The notes under the pieces were generated by a model. That model was not told where the DNA came from. It did no database searches and worked only from the letters and a program-made list of their open reading frames with translations. Positions 1 to 8,078 of a stretch of DNA of 64,000 nt are shown here, in pieces. A program made the translations under genes and the position numbers. The number at the start of each line of letters is the position of its first letter. Within the stretch, counting starts at the first letter, position 1. The stretch comes from Enterococcus sp. 9E7_DIV0242 (lineage in GTDB: Bacteria > Bacillota > Bacilli > Lactobacillales > Enterococcaceae): contig NZ_CP147247.1 of the NCBI RefSeq assembly GCF_002140975.2, forward strand, positions 3,895,001-3,959,000, written 5' to 3'.

Positions 1-999
1 AGAGCGTTAGATCACCAAAAACGTGCACTTTCTAAAGCAGGGATTGAGTACACTTTAGATCCGGAATGTACGGATTATGATATTTTACATATCAATACAT
101 ATGGAATACATAGTCATGGAATGGTAAGCAAAGCACGGAAACTTGGAAAGAAAGTAATTTATCATGCACATTCTACTGAAGAAGATTTCAGAAATTCATT
201 TATTGGTTCTAATACCATCTCTCCTTTAGTAAAAAAATATTTAGTGAGCCTTTATAAAAAGGCTGACTATATCGTCACACCAACACAATATTCAAAAGAG
301 CTTCTTGAAGGATATGGTATAACAGTACCTATCTCAGCTATTTCAAATGGTATTGATTTGCATCGCTTTGAACCATCAGCTGAAAAGGAACAAGCATTTA
401 AAGAATATTTTGATATCAAAGAGAATGAAAAAGTGATTATCTGCGTTGGGCTATATTTTGAACGAAAAGGAATCACTGATTTTGTTAAAATCGCAGAGAA
501 CTTACCTCAATATCGTTTTATCTGGTTTGGACATACACCAATGTATTCTATTCCTAAAAATATTCGAGATATTGTAAAGGAAGATCATCCTGCAAATGTA
601 GAGTTTCCAGGATACATTAAAGGTGATATTATAGAAGGAGCTTATTCGGGCGCTGATTTATTTTTCTTTCCATCTCATGAAGAGACAGAAGGGATTGTCA
701 TTTTGGAAGCTTTAGCTAGCCATCAACAAATTCTTGTTCGAGATATTCCAGTCTACAATGGTTGGTTGGAAGAAAATATTAATTGTTATATGGGAAATTC
801 ACAAGAAGAGTTTGAGCGCTTGATTCAGCAAATTCTTAATGAGGAATTACCATCTACAAAAAAACAGGGCTACTTAACTGCTGAAGAGAAAAGTATTGAA
901 CGTATCGGTGATGAGCTGAAAAAGATATATGAGAAAGTATTGAAAAGTGAAAGTAAAAATGAAAGTAAAACGGTTATACATCACAGTAATGGATTTTGA
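1..999 (+). CDS. bgsA: Glycolipid glycosyltransferase (GT4), 5' end cut by window
   Basis: The reading frame is open from base 1, so the ATG at 121 is internal and roughly the first 20 residues lie outside the window. The 332 visible residues look like a GT-B family 4 glycosyltransferase: a C-terminal nucleotide-sugar domain with GLYFERKGITD and the E-x7-E type loop HEETEGIVILEAL. Together with the following gene it matches the enterococcal bgsA-bgsB pair (streptococcal CpoA type), in which this enzyme is known to add the second glucose to monoglucosyl-diacylglycerol at the cytoplasmic membrane face, making the lipoteichoic-acid glycolipid anchor. Assignment to BgsA rests on the pairing and remembered sequence; another GT4 role is possible. 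Confidence 0.75.
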   Translation, partial: RALDHQKRALSKAGIEYTLDPECTDYDILHINTYGIHSHGMVSKARKLGKKVIYHAHSTEEDFRNSFIGSNTISPLVKKYLVSLYKKADYIVTPTQYSKELLEGYGITVPISAISNGIDLHRFEPSAEKEQAFKEYFDIKENEKVIICVGLYFERKGITDFVKIAENLPQYRFIWFGHTPMYSIPKNIRDIVKEDHPANVEFPGYIKGDIIEGAYSGADLFFFPSHEETEGIVILEALASHQQILVRDIPVYNGWLEENINCYMGNSQEEFERLIQQILNEELPSTKKQGYLTAEEKSIERIGDELKKIYEKVLKSESKNESKTVIHHSNGF

Positions 1000-1013
1000 T
1001 GGAGGGAAAAACA

Positions 1014-2243
1014 GTGAAAGTAGGATTTTTCACGGATACTTATTTTCCCCAAATTAGTGGGGTTGCAACATCTATACAAACGTTGAAAGAAGAACTGGAG
1101 CATAATGGGCATGAGGTCTACATCTTTACGACCACAGATCCGAATGCTTCTGCATTTGAAGAAGATGTAATCAGAATGCCTAGCGTACCTTTGGTATCAT
1201 TTAAAGAACGGCGAATTGTAGTTCGAGGAATGTGGTATGCGTATTTGATTGCGAAAGAATTGGACTTGGATCTGATTCATACACATACAGAGTTTGGCGC
1301 TGGAATGCTAGGAAAAATGGTAGCAAAGAAGTTGAAGATACCTGTGATCCATACCTATCATACGATGTATGAGGAATATCTTCATTATATTGCGAAGGGG
1401 AAGGTACTTCGTCCGACGCATGTGAAGTACTTTTCTAAAGCTTTCACGAACCATACAACTGGAGTAGTCTGCCCAAGTAAGAGAGTAATCAACAAGCTTC
1501 AAGAATATGGAATAAAGATACCCATGCGAGTGATACCTACTGGGATTGATATTGATAAATTTGATCGACCGGATATAACGGAAGATATGGTCAAAGCGTT
1601 AAGGAAAGATTTAGGGCTAACGGATGATAACCTTACATTGCTTTCACTTAGTCGAATATCGTTTGAAAAAAATATTCAGGCAATTCTTAATGGGATGTCA
1701 GATGTGTTTAAGGAGTTTCCAAAAGCACGCTTACTGATTGTCGGTAATGGTCCATATGCAGATGGACTGAAAAATCTGGCTGCAGAGCTTGGAATTCAAG
1801 ATCGGGTAATTTTTACAGGAGAAGTTCCAAATGATGAAGTAGCAATCTATTATAAGGCAGCTGATTATTTTGTGAGTGCTTCAACCTCCGAAACACAGGG
1901 ATTGACTTATACAGAAGCCATTGCGGCAGGCCTTCCATGTGTTGTCGAGGGAAATGACTATTTAAATGATTTATTGGATCATCGCTCTTTAGGGATAACC
2001 TTTGAAAAGGATGAAGATTTTGCTCAAGCATTTATTGATTATGTGAATGAGAAGAATCCAACAGATCAACATATTATCAGTAAAAAACTATATGAGATTT
2101 CTTCGACTTATTTTGGTGAACGAATGATCGATTTTTATAATGATACATTGAGATATTACGAGGAGACTGTTCTTGCTGAAAAAGAGAGCTTTGTTTCCAT
2201 TGAAAAAATAAAAGTAAAATTTATTTCTTTGAGAAAACAATAA
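1014..2243 (+). CDS. bgsB: 1,2-diacylglycerol 3-glucosyltransferase
   Basis: GT4 glycosyltransferase of 409 residues. The N-terminus (VGFFTDTYFPQISGVATS) and C-terminal donor loop (SETQGLTYTEAIAAGLP) are typical of enzymes that put the first glucose on diacylglycerol. The start chosen is GTG 1014, because GGAGGG at 1001-1006 sits seven bases upstream; the in-frame TTG and ATG at 996-1001 precede or overlap that site and would only add a few residues. It follows the bgsA-like gene by 14 bases and is closed by a terminator, so the two form an operon. BgsB is expected to make the monoglucosyl lipid that BgsA extends. Confidence 0.8.
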   Translation: MKVGFFTDTYFPQISGVATSIQTLKEELEHNGHEVYIFTTTDPNASAFEEDVIRMPSVPLVSFKERRIVVRGMWYAYLIAKELDLDLIHTHTEFGAGMLGKMVAKKLKIPVIHTYHTMYEEYLHYIAKGKVLRPTHVKYFSKAFTNHTTGVVCPSKRVINKLQEYGIKIPMRVIPTGIDIDKFDRPDITEDMVKALRKDLGLTDDNLTLLSLSRISFEKNIQAILNGMSDVFKEFPKARLLIVGNGPYADGLKNLAAELGIQDRVIFTGEVPNDEVAIYYKAADYFVSASTSETQGLTYTEAIAAGLPCVVEGNDYLNDLLDHRSLGITFEKDEDFAQAFIDYVNEKNPTDQHIISKKLYEISSTYFGERMIDFYNDTLRYYEETVLAEKESFVSIEKIKVKFISLRKQ

Positions 2244-2250
2244 AAATGTT

Positions 2251-2300
2251 AAAACCTTTGTTTGTAGTTTATACTATAAACAAAGGTTTTTTTATTTTTT
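2251..2300 (+). terminator. Rho-independent terminator of bgsAB
   Basis: A 13-bp perfect stem, AAAACCTTTGTTT (2251-2263) with its complement at 2278-2290, is followed by a T-rich tract. It directly follows the bgsB stop. Confidence 0.9.
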
Positions 2301-2318
2301 AGTGAGAGGGATGCAGCT

Positions 2319-3191
2319 ATGAAAACTATTGGCTTTATTGGAATTGGTGTAATGGGTCATTCGATTGTAGAAAACATGATGAAAAATGGATTGAATGTGG
2401 CTGTCTATAATCGGACAAAGAGTAAAACAGATGAGTTAGTTCACAAAGGAGCAGTCTGGAAAGATACACCGCAAGAAGTTGCCACTGCTAGTGAGATTAT
2501 TTTTACCATGGTTGGTTTTCCTCAAGATGTGGACAAGGTTTACTTTGGTGAGGACGGGATATTTAAAGCGGATATTACTGGGAAAATTCTTGTAGACTTG
2601 ACGACAAGTACGCCATCATTGGCTGTAAGGCTTGCTGAACAGGCTGAAAAACAGGGCGCCTCAGCGTTGGATGCTCCTGTTTCGGGAGGAGATCTTGGTG
2701 CAAAAAACGGAACACTGACGATTATGGTTGGAGGAAATGAAGAAGCCTACGAAAAAGTTGTTCCAATTTTTAAAACATTTGGAAAAACGTTTAATCTACA
2801 TGGTACTGCTGGAAAAGGGCAGCACACGAAGATGGCTAATCAAATCATGATCGCAGGTACAATGACTGGGATGACAGAAATGTTGGTCTATGCGGAGAAG
2901 GCTGGATTGAAATTAGAAAAAGTGATTGAAACATTGGGTGGGGGAAGCGCATCGAATTGGTCAATGAATAATTATGGGCCAAGAATATTGAAGGCAGATT
3001 ATTCACCTGGTTTTTTCGTGAAGCACTTTATTAAAGATTTAAAAATTGCATTGGATGAAGCAAGAACGATGGAAATCGATCTTCCAGCTACAAGATTGGC
3101 GGAAGAATTGTATAGTAAGTTAGCCGAAAAAGGGTTTGAAAATGATGGGACTCAAGCGTTGATCAAGCTTTGGTGGGGCGCTGAAGGATAA
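2319..3191 (+). CDS. NAD(P)-dependent beta-hydroxyacid dehydrogenase family oxidoreductase
   Basis: This 290-residue protein is a normal-length member of the 3-hydroxyisobutyrate/6-phosphogluconate dehydrogenase-like family. The Rossmann dinucleotide site is at the N-terminus (GFIGIGVMGHSI, residues 4-15), the substrate motif DAPVSGGDLGAKNGTL lies near residues 118-133, and the catalytic lysine is in GKGQHTKMANQ near residue 170. Substrates in the family include 3-hydroxyisobutyrate, tartronate semialdehyde and gamma-hydroxybutyrate; nothing here distinguishes them. It stands alone between a terminator and the next small gene. The ribosome site (GAGAGG) is modest. Confidence 0.8.
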   Translation: MKTIGFIGIGVMGHSIVENMMKNGLNVAVYNRTKSKTDELVHKGAVWKDTPQEVATASEIIFTMVGFPQDVDKVYFGEDGIFKADITGKILVDLTTSTPSLAVRLAEQAEKQGASALDAPVSGGDLGAKNGTLTIMVGGNEEAYEKVVPIFKTFGKTFNLHGTAGKGQHTKMANQIMIAGTMTGMTEMLVYAEKAGLKLEKVIETLGGGSASNWSMNNYGPRILKADYSPGFFVKHFIKDLKIALDEARTMEIDLPATRLAEELYSKLAEKGFENDGTQALIKLWWGAEG

Positions 3192-3317
3192 GCAGCTAAA
3201 TTTTTATTAAGGAACGGCAAAAAAGTGAAAAAAATTTACGAAAAATCATGCAAGAGAGGTAATGTTTTGTTACAATGGTACAGGAATGAAACTTAGTTCG
3301 CAAAGGGAGGTCAAGTT

Positions 3318-3548
3318 ATGAAGCAATCACAGTTAGTCGCGATCATCAAAAGACTTGAAGCAATGACAGAAGCAAGCGATAACGAAATACAAGTTCGTCG
3401 TTTTGAACGTGAGGGTGTTGAAAAATGCCTAGTAAATTATGATAAAACGACTGATACTTTTGAACTGACTGAAGCGGATAGTCAGCAAAGCTATCAATTT
3501 GATAATATCGATATTGTAGCAATGGAGATCTATGACTTGATCCAATAA
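3318..3548 (+). CDS. ykuJ: YkuJ/DUF1797 family small protein
   Basis: A 76-residue acidic protein with the family's N-terminal IIKRLEAM, the central QVRRFEREGVEKC and the C-terminal FDNIDIVAMEIYDLI. The family is widespread in Bacilli and its function is not established. The ribosome site GGGAGG stands before ATG 3318. The gene is monocistronic and converges on the oxidoreductase gene on the opposite strand. Confidence 0.8.
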   Translation: MKQSQLVAIIKRLEAMTEASDNEIQVRRFEREGVEKCLVNYDKTTDTFELTEADSQQSYQFDNIDIVAMEIYDLIQ

Positions 3549-3636
3549 TCTCAGGATGGACACTTGTATTGCTCACGACTTAAAAAGCTGAAGTTAGGAA
3601 ATCGACTTCACTATTTATCTGGGTTTAGAGTAAGAA

Positions 3637-3670
3637 AAGACAGCGGAGACATTTGTCTCCGCCGTCTTTT
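3637..3670. terminator. Bidirectional terminator between convergent genes
   Basis: A GC-rich stem (GACAGCGGAGACA pairing with TGTCTCCGCCGTC, one mismatch) carries a T8 tract on the plus side and an A-rich flank that gives U residues on the minus transcript. It lies between the 3' ends of ykuJ and the minus-strand oxidoreductase gene. Confidence 0.85.
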
Positions 3671-3672
3671 TT

Positions 3673-4737
3673 TTACTTTTTCTGCATTAATTCTTCAAAT
3701 ATTTTTTGAACCGTTGTTTTTTCAGTAATGCGATAAGCATTTGAGCCAGCAAACACTAAAGCGTGATTTGGATCTTTAGTCACTGCATTCAACAAGGTTT
3801 CTGAAATGCAGTAAGGTATCGTTTTACGATCACAGTGCTTATAAGAGAGACAGTTGCGACATTTTTCAATAGGAATCGTTTCATGTTTGATTCGTTCTGT
3901 AAACTGATTCTTGATTGCACGACCAGGCATTCCTACAGGACTTTTAATGATCGCAATGTCTTCTTCTTTTGCATCAATATAGGATTGTTTATAAGAATCA
4001 GGTGCATCGCATTCTTCTGTAACGACAAAGCGAGTGGCCATTTGGACACCAGAGCAGCCCAAGCTTAAGTAATAATCGATATCGGAACGAGTGTAGACAC
4101 CACCGGCAAATATAACTGGAATATCTTGGTTGAATTCTTCTCCAAACGCGTTGACAGTTGCAATGATCTCTTTCAATTCAGCATCCATATGTTCAATGCT
4201 TTCTTCCATTGAATCTGCTTTGAAGCCTAAATGACCACCAGCTTTAGGTCCTTCTACAACAACGAAATCTGCTGTTTTGTTGTAGCGTTTCTTCCACAAA
4301 CCAAGTAGGACTTTCGCTGCTTTATTCGAGGAAACAATAGGTGCGATTTTTGTTTGGCTTCCTTCGACTAGTTCTGGAAGATTGACAGGAAGTCCGGCAC
4401 CGCAAATAATAACATCGGCACCAACCTCTACACAGCGTTTTACATAGCGTTCATATTGGAACGTTGCTGCCATGATATTGAAACCAACTATCCCGCCTTT
4501 TGCGATTTCTTTGGCCTTATCAAATTGCTTTTTTATAGCATCCATATTTGCTCTTAGCGGAGATTTTTCAAACATTTCTTCTTGATAGCCGATTTGTGCG
4601 GTGGAAAGAATGCCGATCCCTCCTTCTCTGGCTACAGCACCTGCTAGGTTAGCCAGACTCACACCGATCCCCATCCCGCCTTGTATTACAGGGATTTTCG
4701 CGACAAGTTTATCTATCACTAATGGTTTTAAAGTCAT
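3673..4737 (-). CDS. FabK/nitronate monooxygenase-like NAD(P)H flavin oxidoreductase
   Basis: A 354-residue TIM-barrel FMN protein of the FabK / 2-nitropropane dioxygenase family. It has the N-terminal IPVIQGGMGIGVS, a VVEGPKAGGH phosphate loop and GGVYTRSDIDYYLSLGCSGVQMATRF. A C-terminal cysteine cluster (CRNCLSYKHC, then YC) is unlike the FabK encoded 2.3 kb downstream and could hold a metal. ATG 4737 is chosen because AAGGAG lies just before it; the longer frame from 4758 lacks a ribosome site. The gene is divergent from fabT, and a FabT-like palindrome overlaps its start of transcription, so it is probably a FabT target. Its substrate is unknown. Confidence 0.75.
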   Translation of the reverse strand: MTLKPLVIDKLVAKIPVIQGGMGIGVSLANLAGAVAREGGIGILSTAQIGYQEEMFEKSPLRANMDAIKKQFDKAKEIAKGGIVGFNIMAATFQYERYVKRCVEVGADVIICGAGLPVNLPELVEGSQTKIAPIVSSNKAAKVLLGLWKKRYNKTADFVVVEGPKAGGHLGFKADSMEESIEHMDAELKEIIATVNAFGEEFNQDIPVIFAGGVYTRSDIDYYLSLGCSGVQMATRFVVTEECDAPDSYKQSYIDAKEEDIAIIKSPVGMPGRAIKNQFTERIKHETIPIEKCRNCLSYKHCDRKTIPYCISETLLNAVTKDPNHALVFAGSNAYRITEKTTVQKIFEELMQKK

Positions 4738-4775
4738 GTTTATGCTCCTTATATTCATGTATTTTATAAGTAAAT

Positions 4776-4792
4776 AGTTTGAATATCAAACT
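4776..4792. promoter_or_regulatory. FabT-type operator (oxidoreductase side)
   Basis: The 17-bp near-palindrome AGTTTGAATATCAAACT resembles the streptococcal and enterococcal FabT box (TTTGA-N4/5-TCAAA). It lies just downstream of the leftward -10, a position that allows repression. The assignment rests on similarity to known FabT boxes and on fabT being adjacent. Confidence 0.75.
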
Positions 4793-4798
4793 AAATTT

Positions 4799-4827
4799 AC
4801 TATAGACAGTTCTGACTGAATTGTCAA
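4799..4827 (-). promoter_or_regulatory. Sigma-A promoter of the FabK-like oxidoreductase gene
   Basis: On the minus strand, TTGACA (4827-4822) and TATAGT (4804-4799) are separated by exactly 17 bases, a near-consensus promoter. The palindrome at 4776-4792 starts about seven bases downstream of the -10 and would cover the start of transcription. Confidence 0.8.
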
Positions 4828-4930
4828 ACCTTTTCTTACTTTTCATAATTTTAGTAAGATTGTTTGTTAATAAGAATCTGTTGATTTGATTGGTTTTTAC
4901 TAAAGAAAAGAGTAAAAAATAAAAAATTCC

Positions 4931-4959
4931 TTGCAATTATCAAATGAATGATATATAGT
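4931..4959 (+). promoter_or_regulatory. Promoter of the fabT-fab operon
   Basis: TTGCAA (4931-4936), a 17-base spacer, then TATAGT (4954-4959). The first FabT-type palindrome overlaps the last bases of the -10 and the expected transcription start, so it predicts autorepression. Confidence 0.8.
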
Positions 4960-4989
4960 TTGATTGTCAAATCTTTTGATTATCAAAGT
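4957..4989. promoter_or_regulatory. Two adjacent FabT-type operators
   Basis: AGTTTGATTGTCAAATC (4957-4973) and CTTTTGATTATCAAAGT (4973-4989) are adjacent palindromes whose centres are 16 bp apart, about one and a half helical turns. They lie between the -10 and the fabT start codon. FabT is known to bind such boxes more tightly with long-chain acyl-ACP, shutting down synthesis when acyl chains are plentiful. Confidence 0.8.
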
Positions 4990-5006
4990 AATTACGGATG
5001 GTGTGC

Positions 5007-5450
5007 ATGATGAAACCAGATTTAGAAACGATAAATGATTATCTTGTTAGTGTCTTCAACGATATCTTGACGATTGAAGAGTCAGAATTAAAAAAATCAA
5101 AGTTTAAGGACTTATCAATCACAGAAATGCATACGATTGAAGCTATTGGCATGTATAAAAGAAAAACTTCTTCGGAAGTAGCCAAAGAACTTGCGATCAC
5201 TGTCGGAACATTGACCGTGGCGATCAATAATCTTGTGAAAAAGGACTATGTTGAACGTATTCGAAGTGAGGATGATCGCCGTGTTGTGAAGTTGGGGTTG
5301 ACGAAAAAAGGAAAGTTGCTTTATCGTGTTCATCAGCATTTTCATCGTGATATGGTCAAAAATATTTTGAATGGTATGGAGCCGGAAGAAGAGCGTGCGT
5401 TGCTAAAAGCGCTAAAGAATCTTCATGACTTCTTACAGGAATATAAGTAA
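5007..5450 (+). CDS. fabT: MarR-family fatty-acid repressor FabT
   Basis: A 147-residue MarR-family winged-helix regulator at the head of the fab cluster, the standard FabT position in Lactobacillales. The recognition helix region is KTSSEVAKELAITVGTLTVAI (near residues 52-72), followed by the wing RIRSEDDRRVVKLGLTKKG. ATG 5007 (or 5010) is preferred to ATG 4998 because GGATGG at 4996-5001 can serve as ribosome site only for the later codons. Two operators just upstream imply autoregulation. In the family, the co-repressor is acyl-ACP. Confidence 0.9.
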   Translation: MMKPDLETINDYLVSVFNDILTIEESELKKSKFKDLSITEMHTIEAIGMYKRKTSSEVAKELAITVGTLTVAINNLVKKDYVERIRSEDDRRVVKLGLTKKGKLLYRVHQHFHRDMVKNILNGMEPEEERALLKALKNLHDFLQEYK

Positions 5451-5477
5451 GAATAGGCGAGTGTACAGGAGGAACAA

Positions 5478-6446
5478 ATGAGTCAATACGGAAAAATAAC
5501 TTGCACGGGTAAATACATTCCTAAGAAGCAGGTAACAAATGATGCGCTTAGTCAATTCATGGATACCTCGGACGAATGGATAAACAGCAGGACAGGTATT
5601 CGTTCTCGTCATGTTGTGACAGATGAAAATACATCTGATTTATGTACAAAGGCTGCGCTCAATTTATTAGAAAAATCAAAGCTGACTCCTGAGACTATCG
5701 ATTTTATTATCGTGGCAACAATTACTCCGGACTATCAAATGCCATCAGTTGCGTGTCAAGTTCAAGCTGGAATCAAGGCGATAAATGCTTTTGCTTTTGA
5801 TATAAGTGCTGCTTGCTCCGGGTTTGTTTACGCCTTGAGTATCGGGGAGAAAATGATTCGGAGTGGATACAACAAAGGAATCATTATCGGTGGTGAAACA
5901 TTATCTAAAACCCTTGATTGGGATGATCGAAGTACTGCAGTACTCTTTGGAGATGGTGCAGCCGGTGTTGTATTGGAAGCCAATGAAACACAACATATTT
6001 TGGCTGAAAGCCTTCATTCTGATGGTAGTCGAGGAGGTTCGCTAACCTCAGGGTTTATCCAAAATAATAGTCCTTTTTATGAAAAAAAAGAGGAACAGAG
6101 TAATTGGTTGGAAATGAATGGTCGGGCTATTTTTGATTTTGCAATGAGTGATGTTGCGAAGGATATTCGGGAAGTATTGGACAAAAGTGAGCATGATGTG
6201 GATTATTTTCTACTCCATCAGGCGAACATAAGAATGATTGATAAAATGGCGCGAAAACTGAAACTGCCTAGAGAAAAATTCTTAACCAGTATGGAGAAAT
6301 ATGGAAACACATCGGCTGCCAGTATTCCCATTTTATTGGATGAGGCAGTTGAAGCGGGAACATTGACATTAGGTACACAACAACGCGTGATGTTAACAGG
6401 TTTTGGCGGCGGTTTAACTTGGGGCACAATGCTCCTGACGCTCTAA
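5478..6446 (+). CDS. fabH: 3-oxoacyl-ACP synthase III (initiating condensing enzyme)
   Basis: A 322-residue thiolase-fold enzyme with the full catalytic triad visible: Cys113 (SAACSGF), His247 (LLHQAN) and Asn277 (YGNTSA). FabH condenses a short acyl-CoA primer with malonyl-ACP to start each fatty acid in the cytoplasm. It lies 27 bases after fabT with a good AGGAGG site, second gene of the operon. The C-terminal GFGGGLTWG motif is intact, and length is normal for the family. Confidence 0.95.
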   Translation: MSQYGKITCTGKYIPKKQVTNDALSQFMDTSDEWINSRTGIRSRHVVTDENTSDLCTKAALNLLEKSKLTPETIDFIIVATITPDYQMPSVACQVQAGIKAINAFAFDISAACSGFVYALSIGEKMIRSGYNKGIIIGGETLSKTLDWDDRSTAVLFGDGAAGVVLEANETQHILAESLHSDGSRGGSLTSGFIQNNSPFYEKKEEQSNWLEMNGRAIFDFAMSDVAKDIREVLDKSEHDVDYFLLHQANIRMIDKMARKLKLPREKFLTSMEKYGNTSAASIPILLDEAVEAGTLTLGTQQRVMLTGFGGGLTWGTMLLTL

Positions 6447-6496
6447 ATTCTGTTCACATATAAATTAAAAAATTAAATTTTTGGAGGAATATACAC

Positions 6497-6724
6497 ATGA
6501 TATTTGAAAAAATTCAAGCAATTATTGTAGAAGAATTAGGAAAAGAGCCTGAAGAGGTAAAATTGGAAACAAATATTCAAGAAGAATTGGATGCTGACAG
6601 CTTGGACTTATTCCAAATTATCAATGAAATCGAAGATGCTTTTGATGTAAAAATCGAATCAGAAGAAGGCATTGTAACTGTTCAAGATTTAGTAACATAT
6701 GTAGAAAAACAAAAAAACAGCTAA
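6497..6724 (+). CDS. acpP: Acyl carrier protein
   Basis: A 75-residue acidic four-helix carrier. Ser35 in the DSL motif ([12 protein letters not shown]) is the site of 4'-phosphopantetheine attachment, through which all intermediates of the pathway travel. It has a GGAGG site and lies 50 bases after fabH. The 328 bases that follow before fabK contain an imperfect palindromic element. Confidence 0.95.
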   Translation: MIFEKIQAIIVEELGKEPEEVKLETNIQEELDADSLDLFQIINEIEDAFDVKIESEEGIVTVQDLVTYVEKQKNS

Positions 6725-6760
6725 TCGTCATTAAATAAAAGCGGTAGCTGATCATAAGGT

Positions 6761-6948
6761 TGGGGCAAGAGTGTTCAGCTTCAAGCAAATAAGGAAGCAA
6801 TGTTCACTGCGCTTGGTTGATACTGCATGAGTTCTGGCAGGAATGGCACAGGATGTTTTTGAGTCTGTAAAAACTGCTGTGTAAAAATCAAGTGTGAACG
6901 ATTTTGTATGTTTTCCTTGTTCACTTGGAAGAGAGTGCTCTTGTCCCA
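6761..6948. repeat. Imperfect 188-bp palindromic element between acpP and fabK
   Basis: The ends TGGGGCAAGAG (6761-6771) and CTCTTGTCCCA (6938-6948) are inverted with one wobble. The next bases inward also pair imperfectly (CTTCAAGCAAATAAGGAA against a CTTCCAAGTGAACAAGGAA-type arm read from the other side). The remainder of the 6725-7052 gap holds no convincing gene. The shape, a long hairpin with GGGACAAGAG-like ends inside an operon, fits a small non-autonomous element of the kind common in enterococci. No flanking duplication was seen. Confidence 0.6.
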
Positions 6949-7052
6949 TTATTTATTTATACTGAAGGCTAAAATTTTATTAGCTATACATACTCAATTT
7001 TATTACTTAATTACAGCAATTATTTTTAGACTATTAAAGGATGTATTAATTT

Positions 7053-8009
7053 ATGCAATCAAAAATATGTGAATTACTAAATATAAAATACCCAATTTTT
7101 CAGGGGGGCATGGCATGGATCGCTGATGCAACACTAGCAGGCGCAGTTTCAGAAGCTGGTGGGCTAGGGATCATTGCAGGTGGAAACGCACCGAAAGAAA
7201 TTGTACAAGCAGAAATCAGAAAAATCAAAGCAATAACGAATAAGCCGTTTGGAGTAAATATTATGCTACTGTCTCCGTTTGCTGAAGATATCGTTGATTT
7301 AGTTTGTGAGGAAAAAGTTCCAGTAGTTACTACAGGAGCTGGAAATCCCAGCAAACATATGGAGCGATTCAAAGAACATGGAATCAAGGTTATCCCAGTG
7401 GTTCCGTCAGTAGCTCTTGGTACACGGATGGAAAAAATTGGGGCAGATGCAGTGGTTGTAGAAGGAATGGAAGCAGGAGGTCACATTGGAAAGCTGACAA
7501 CAATGAGTCTGGTTCCTCAAATCGTTGATGCGCTCTCTATCCCTGTAATTGCCGCTGGGGGAATTGGTGACGGTCGTGGAATGGCAGCAGCACTGATGCT
7601 TGGTGCTGAAGGCGTGCAGATTGGAACCCGCTTTCTTGTAGCCAACGAATGTACAGTACATGAAAATTATAAACAAAAAATTATCAAGGCCAGAGATATT
7701 GATACAGTTGTGACCTGTCAACATTTTGGGCATCCTGTGCGAGCCTTGAAAAATAAATTGACAAGAGAATATGATCAGCTTGAAAAGCAAGAGCTTAAAA
7801 ATGAAACTCCTGATACGCAGAAATTTGACGAATTAGGTCATGGAGCACTAAGAAAGGCTGTAGTTGAAGGTGATATGGATCATGGTTCTGTTATGGCCGG
7901 TCAAATTGCTGGAATGATCAAAAAAGAAGAGACAGCAAAAGAGATTATTGAATCATTGATGTTGGAAACGAAAGAAGTTATTCATTCGCAGACACAGAGA
8001 TTCAGCTGA
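7053..8009 (+). CDS. fabK: Enoyl-ACP reductase II (FMN-dependent)
   Basis: A 318-residue FMN enoyl reductase that carries out the last step of each elongation cycle. It shows the N-terminal YPIFQGGMAWIADATLAGAV, the nucleotide loop AVVVEGMEAGGHIG and GGIGDGRGMAAALMLGAEGVQ. Its place among fabH, acpP and fabD supports FabK rather than a nitronate monooxygenase. AAAGGATG precedes the ATG. It is replaced by FabI in many bacteria, so it is the triclosan-tolerant type. Only the hairpin repeat array separates it from fabD. Confidence 0.93.
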   Translation: MQSKICELLNIKYPIFQGGMAWIADATLAGAVSEAGGLGIIAGGNAPKEIVQAEIRKIKAITNKPFGVNIMLLSPFAEDIVDLVCEEKVPVVTTGAGNPSKHMERFKEHGIKVIPVVPSVALGTRMEKIGADAVVVEGMEAGGHIGKLTTMSLVPQIVDALSIPVIAAGGIGDGRGMAAALMLGAEGVQIGTRFLVANECTVHENYKQKIIKARDIDTVVTCQHFGHPVRALKNKLTREYDQLEKQELKNETPDTQKFDELGHGALRKAVVEGDMDHGSVMAGQIAGMIKKEETAKEIIESLMLETKEVIHSQTQRFS

Positions 8010-8078
8010 AGACAAGATTAATAGCAACAACAAAGAGAAGAGAAAAAAATTATCCTTGTTATCTGGTGTAGCATAAGA

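Noticed and set aside
6752..6949. A 65-residue minus-strand open frame between acpP and fabK
   Set aside because: It coincides exactly with the palindromic element, has no ribosome site and no recognisable family features.
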